Under the pieces are notes generated by a model, which was not told the DNA's origin, searched no databases, and saw nothing but the letters and a program-made list of their open reading frames with translations. The translations under genes were made by a program, and so were the position numbers. From Rhizobium sp. 9140 (GTDB lineage Bacteria; Pseudomonadota; Alphaproteobacteria; Rhizobiales; Rhizobiaceae), in the NCBI RefSeq assembly GCF_900067135.1, contig NZ_FJUR01000002.1:1108581-1172580 (forward strand): a DNA stretch of 64,000 nucleotides. The letters are read 5' to 3'. Shown here in pieces: positions 59,956 to 64,000 of this stretch (position 1 is the first letter of the stretch; the number at the start of each line of letters is the position of its first letter).

Positions 59956-60261
59956 GCGAGGGATTCCGAGGCTGCAATGAATTCAGTGATTTACGCGATG
60001 GTAGTCAGTTTTCGAATAGCCGAGACGGACTTTAGAATGGCCGACTATACCAAGATGCTGATAACACTAAAAAAAAAGGCACAGCTAGGCCACCGGGCAA
60101 CAGCGTTCCGGAAGTTCGGCTTTACGCTGCGGGTGTTGCAGACTTTCGACAGTTGGAGCCGTGTTTCAGCCGGGTGCCTGGCCATCATCGAACTGTGTTG
60201 GCTGAAACCAAAAGATATCGACCGGCCGTGAGATGGTCGGTCGATATTTTGGTGAAGCCGC
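59956..60261. other. intergenic region between LivG-type gene and cheW
   Basis: About 300 bases upstream of the LivG-type gene and downstream of cheW. It includes a run of nine A near 60070 and the strong terminator at 60215-60247. No coding sequence is evident. The LivG promoter should lie in the left half. Confidence 0.5.
60215..60247. terminator. rho-independent terminator after cheW
   Basis: A 13-bp stem (ATATCGACCGGCC / GGTCGGTCGATAT, one G-T type mismatch) with a 7-base loop, flanked by A-runs on the left and TTTT on the right. On the minus strand it lies directly after the cheW stop and could work in both directions. Confidence 0.8.
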
Positions 60262-60729
60262 TTACGCTGCGAGCAACAATTCCGCTTCACTTCTGTTGAA
60301 CATACGATCGAGGTTCAGGAAGCAGATCATGCCGCTTGGCTGGACGATGATGCCATCGGAGAAGGCCGTCGCACCGGACGACGTGATGTCGGGAACCGGC
60401 TGAAGCAGGTCCGCGGAGACCATGAGGATATCCGAGACCTGGTCCACGAGAAGCCCCATCACCATGCCGTGCACTTCCGTAACGACGATGGCACTGCGCT
60501 CGGTCGGTTCGGCACCGGACATACCGAGCTTGAGCGCGAGGTTGATCACGGGAATGACCGTGCCACGAAGGTTCATGACACCCAGGACTTCCGAGGGAGC
60601 CTGGGGAATGGGCGTCACGGGTGCCCATCCGCGAATCTCGCGGATGGTGACGGTCCGGACGCAGAACTCCTGATCGTGGAGCCGGAAGGCTATGATTTCC
60701 AGCATTGCCGAGTTCGCCGCATGTAGCAT
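60262..60729 (-). CDS. cheW: chemotaxis adaptor protein CheW
   Basis: A 155-residue CheW: IIAFRLHDQEFCVRT, IREIRGWAPVTPIPQAPSEVLGVMNLRGTVIPVI and VVTEVHGMVMGLLVDQVSDI are diagnostic. It couples chemoreceptors to CheA. ATG 60729 overlaps the stop of the receptor gene (ATGA), so receptor and adaptor are made together. No cheA or cheY is in the window. A terminator follows. Confidence 0.92.
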   Translation of the reverse strand: MLHAANSAMLEIIAFRLHDQEFCVRTVTIREIRGWAPVTPIPQAPSEVLGVMNLRGTVIPVINLALKLGMSGAEPTERSAIVVTEVHGMVMGLLVDQVSDILMVSADLLQPVPDITSSGATAFSDGIIVQPSGMICFLNLDRMFNRSEAELLLAA

Positions 60730-62677
60730 CAGAATTCCCTCCATCCATCGTTGACTGCTGTGTTTCCGGCCGATGCCCCGGCAGCCTTGCGGGGACGCGC
60801 AGCCGGCTGTGCGTTGGCGTAGCGCGGCGTGTTTGCCGCCTTCATGGTCGCCGCCGCGTGACGCAGTGCCGACGATTGTGCGCCGGTGTTACCGAGAACA
60901 AACTGCCCGATGAGGTGGCGGAGATTGCTGCTTTCACTTGCCAGGGTGACGCCGGCGGCACTGGTTTCCTCGACCATGGCAGCGTTCTGCTGCGTCACCT
61001 GGTCCATCTGGTTGACGGCGATGTTGACTTCGCTCAGTCCGACGGACTGCTCCCGGGCGGACGTGGCGATCGAGTCCATGTGCTGATTGATCGTGATGAT
61101 GTAGCCTTCGATCGTCTGCAGGGCCAGGCCGGTTTCGCTGACCAGCTGAACGCCGTTCTGGACTTCGACGGATGAATTGCGAATGAGCTCCTTGATTTCC
61201 TTTGCCGCTTTGGCGGAGCGCTGCGCCAATTCCCGCACCTCCTGGGCAACAACGGCAAAGCCCTTGCCCGCATCGCCGGCACGCGCCGCCTCGACACCGG
61301 CGTTGAGCGCCAACAGGTTGGTCTGGAAGGCAATCTCATCGATGACGCCGATGATGTTGGAGACTTCGTTCGAGGACGCTTCGATCTTGCCCATGGCTTC
61401 GACCGCCTGGGCGACCACCTTGCCCGATTGGCTGGCGCTGGAATTGGCCTGCACGGCGACCGCGCGTGCTTCGTCGGCCCGCTTGGAGGAATTTGAGACG
61501 TTGGCCGTGATCTGGTCGAGGGCGGCTGCGGTCTCTTCGAGCGACGCGGCCTGTTGTTCCGTGCGCTTGGACAGGTCGTCGGCACCGCGGCTGATCTCCT
61601 GCGAGCCGCCATCGATCGAACCGGCAGCCTGCGCCACGGAACGAAGCGTCTCACCCAGCTGGCTCACGGCATTGTTAAGGTCGTGGCGCAGGGCCTCGAA
61701 ATCGGGCGAAAACGGCTCGTTCAGTTGGAAGGTGAGGTCGCCTGCAGCCAAGCGCTTCAGGCCGCTGGCGAGGCCCGACGTGGCCGTTCAGACGCTGCTG
61801 GGCAGCGGCCTCGGCTTCTGCCGTCAGGCGAATGCGGTCGGCTTCGGCCTGCCGTCGGACGGCTTCGGCGTCCTGCTCCAGCTGACGGTTGACGATGGCC
61901 GCCTGACGGAAAACCTCGACGGCGCCGGACATCTCGCCGACTTCGTCGGCGCGTCCGCTGCCCGGAATCGTGATGTCGGTTCGTCCCGCCGCAAGATAGC
62001 GCATGGCATCGTTCATGCCGCGCACGGGTCGAACGAGACCGACGTTCAGAACGATCAAAGCGAGAACGGAGACCAGCAGCGTGCCAGCACCGCCGGCGAT
62101 ATTGTTGAAGCGGCCGGACGCGGCTGCAGCCGCGGCCGCCTCGGCGCGAACCTCCAGCAGACCGGTTTCGACCTTGATCATCTCGCTAACGGTTGCACGG
62201 ATGCCATCCATCGCGGCTTTGCCAACGCCACTCGTGACGATGGCCCGGGCCTGGTCGCGTGTTGCGGCGTTCGCCATGAGGGCAAGTTCCGGCTTGGAGA
62301 CTTTCTCATGCCAGTCTGCGACGAAGGCTTCCAGCGTGTCCAGGCGCTTCCGTTGCGCAGGGTTGTCCGATGTCAAGGTTCGGACGTTTTTTAGAGCCGC
62401 GTCATAGGCAGCAACCGGCCTTCTGTGGCGCCAGGAATGCCTCATCGGCCGACACGAGATATCCGCGTATGCCGGTCTCCTGATCGACCATGCTCGCGGT
62501 GATGCCGTTCAGGGCGTTGATGACCTTATACGTGTGGTCCGTCATTGCCGCCGTCTGCTCAAGCTTGGAGAGGGACGCATAGCTGGAGTAGCTGACCCCC
62601 ATGCTGATCAGGATCAGCATGCCGAGGGTTGCGGCGATCTTTGTAAGAATCTGGAGGTTGTTGAAGAAGGACATCAT
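60729..62677 (-). pseudogene. methyl-accepting chemotaxis protein, two single-base frameshifts
   Basis: A chemoreceptor spread over three frames. The N-terminus (MMSFFNNLQILTKI, membrane segment, CHASE3-like VDQETGIRGYLVSADEAFLAP) ends near 62412. The middle frame holds the rest of the sensor, a second membrane segment and HAMP. The last frame (from about 61785) has the signalling hairpin (IDEIAFQTNLLALNAGVEAARAGDAGKGFAVVAQEVR in the standard place). One extra T in GGTTGCTG (about 62412) and one extra G in AACGGCC (about 61785) explain both shifts. Removing them gives 1947 nt, 648 residues. Real decay or sequencing error are both possible. Confidence 0.82.
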
Positions 62678-63040
62678 GGGCTCGCTGATTTTATGTCTTG
62701 CCGAGGACGGTGTGAGACAGACGACTGAGCAACGCACGGGAGAACAACACCAGCCAAAGGGAGAACTGAGCCTGCCGCTGGCATCGAGTATTCTAAATGA
62801 CGAAAATAGTATAAGAATGCGTAAATAATACGATAGAAGAAGTAGGGGTTCGACTGGTTGCTTTCTTCGAATGGAAGCGCTCAACCCGAGAGAGCGTCCC
62901 TTTTGGTGCCTGAAGGCGGGAATTGAACGCTCGGAAACCGCGACAAACTCTTTCGCGCAAAAATTGAAGGCCGCAAGCAGCAGGCACATACCGTTGTCGG
63001 GCGGATCGCGCGGCGACCATGAACGCCGGGCAGGTTCCGA
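62678..63040. other. intergenic region upstream of the chemoreceptor gene
   Basis: About 360 bases between the autotransporter stop and the chemoreceptor start, both on the minus strand. The right half is AT-rich around 62805-62845 and probably contains the receptor promoter. No gene or clear terminator was identified. Confidence 0.45.
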
Positions 63041-64000
63041 CTAGAACGCAGCCTTCAGTTGCGCGCCGACGTTCCATTCGGGATCGTCGTACTGGCGGAA
63101 GGTGGCAGCGACCGAGGTGTCCAGGCGCCAGACGTCGTCCAGCCGAACGCCGATGCGGCCGCCTGCGGAGGCGAACGTCTGGTCGCGGGCGCGGCCCGAG
63201 ACATCGCCGACCCAATCGACGGAGGCACGAACGGCCTTGTCGTCGGCGAAGATGCGGCCGACGGCACCAGAGAGCGTATAGTCCAGCCGGCCTTCGGTCT
63301 GGTGGCTCCAGGCAAGTTCGGCGCTGACGATGTTCTCGCTCGACGTTCCCCCGTGGACGGTGGCCGCGAAGAGGTTTCTGTCCGTTGCCGTCTCGCTGTA
63401 GCCGTCGAGATCGAGCCATGCCTTGGTGAAGCGTGCCGAAAGTACGATCTCGTTTGCTTGGTCGGGTGCGAATACCGCACCGATCCGTCCGTAGGAGCTG
63501 AAAAGCGAGCCATCGGTCGTACCGCCAGCGGAAACAATATTGTCGACGTTGAGATAGCTGCGCGACAGATCCGTCGTGACGTTCGGCGAGCCCCAGAGGC
63601 CGACTTCGCCGAAGGCGCGCCAGGTTGCCTGCGGCGTCGTGTAACGGACCGCGCCCGCAAGCAACGCCAGCGTATCGACCGAGACGTCGTCGTCGTCGGG
63701 ATTGACGATCGCTGCGCCGCCGAGAACGGTGATGCCGCTTCCGGCTTCCCAGCGGCCCTTGAAGCCTGCCGCCGCGCTGGACGATCCGAAGAGGCTGATC
63801 GCGCTGCCCGCATCGAAGCGTTCGCCCTCGCCGAGCAGTCCTTGTGCCGTGCCGATGAGTTCTGCAGCAATCGCCTGTCGCTGGCGCGCCAGCTGGTCCG
63901 TCGAGGCCGTGACCGATGACAGCGTGGTAAAGCCGAGGCGCGTGATATCGACCGTGTCGAGAAGCAGGCTGGCATCAGGATTGTCGGGATCGATCGGTGC
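63041..64000 (-). CDS. autotransporter outer-membrane beta-barrel domain protein, 3' part
   Basis: An open frame of 319 codons enters from beyond the window edge and ends with the outer-membrane signature ...AQLKAAF (C-terminal Phe). Alternating hydrophobic strands (FGEVGLWGS, RIGVRLDDVWRLDTSVAATFRQY) and the region LGGAAIVNPDDDDVSVDTLALLAGAVRYT fit the C-terminal translocator barrel of type V secretion proteins. The start and passenger domain lie outside. Function (adhesin, esterase or other) cannot be told. Confidence 0.8.
   Translation of the reverse strand, partial: APIDPDNPDASLLLDTVDITRLGFTTLSSVTASTDQLARQRQAIAAELIGTAQGLLGEGERFDAGSAISLFGSSSAAAGFKGRWEAGSGITVLGGAAIVNPDDDDVSVDTLALLAGAVRYTTPQATWRAFGEVGLWGSPNVTTDLSRSYLNVDNIVSAGGTTDGSLFSSYGRIGAVFAPDQANEIVLSARFTKAWLDLDGYSETATDRNLFAATVHGGTSSENIVSAELAWSHQTEGRLDYTLSGAVGRIFADDKAVRASVDWVGDVSGRARDQTFASAGGRIGVRLDDVWRLDTSVAATFRQYDDPEWNVGAQLKAAF

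Overview
This is a GC-rich, alphaproteobacterial-looking window, most likely from the Rhizobiales (Rhizobiaceae such as Rhizobium, Agrobacterium, Ensifer or Shinella). The pointers are an HWE-family histidine kinase, rhizobial-type IS21, IS3, IS5 and IS256 elements, dense overlapping catabolic operons and several ABC importers. There are no replication, rRNA or tRNA genes, so chromosome versus megaplasmid cannot be decided. No CRISPR array was seen.

Region 1 (1-24836) is a catabolic island for a nitrogen heterocycle. A plus-strand group (RutA-like flavin monooxygenase, amidase, isochorismatase-fold amidohydrolase) is followed by a minus-strand operon: a BMP-type (purine nucleoside-like) ABC importer plus a Rieske-oxygenase catalytic subunit whose [2Fe-2S] part is missing. 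A long, tightly overlapping plus-strand operon starts near 10159: acylphosphatase-like small protein, stand-alone Rieske protein, GST-like protein, adenine deaminase, LysR regulator, two-subunit ThDP decarboxylase, GMC oxidoreductase, ATZ/TRZ amidohydrolase, a second Rieske-less catalytic subunit, a FAD-Mo fused xanthine-dehydrogenase-type subunit, its [2Fe-2S] subunit and an aldehyde dehydrogenase. The split Rieske parts plus GST recall NdmC/NdmE of caffeine N-demethylation. I infer a pathway that removes N-substituents from a purine-like compound and then deaminates and oxidises the ring.

Region 2 (about 24840-32002) is mobile: an IS3-family element interrupted by a group II intron, an IS21 remnant, a mobile mystery protein A/B (Xre/Fic) pair behind five regularly spaced palindromes, and an intact 1360-bp IS3-family element.

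Region 3 (32059-39665) is a minus-strand operon with a DszA/NtaA-type monooxygenase, a complete branched-chain-amino-acid-type ABC importer and a DszC/SfnB-type flavin monooxygenase. It looks like uptake and oxidation of an organosulfur or related compound.

Region 4 (about 39700-50835) is a second mobile block: an IS5 (IS427-like) element with a -1 frameshift, an IS21 element, a class II-type Fic protein with a palindrome at its start codon, a recombinase pseudogene, a second copy of the 1360-bp IS3 element carrying an almost identical 2252-bp group II intron, and remnants of a 2-hydroxyacid dehydrogenase and an IS256 transposase.

Region 5 (51165-64000) holds an HWE sensor kinase, a gene split by an IS21 element with a 5-bp target duplication, an Fsr-type efflux pump, an aldo/keto reductase-RidA fusion downstream of a partly deleted LIV-type ABC operon, cheW with a frameshifted chemoreceptor gene, and the 3' end of an autotransporter gene that runs off the window.
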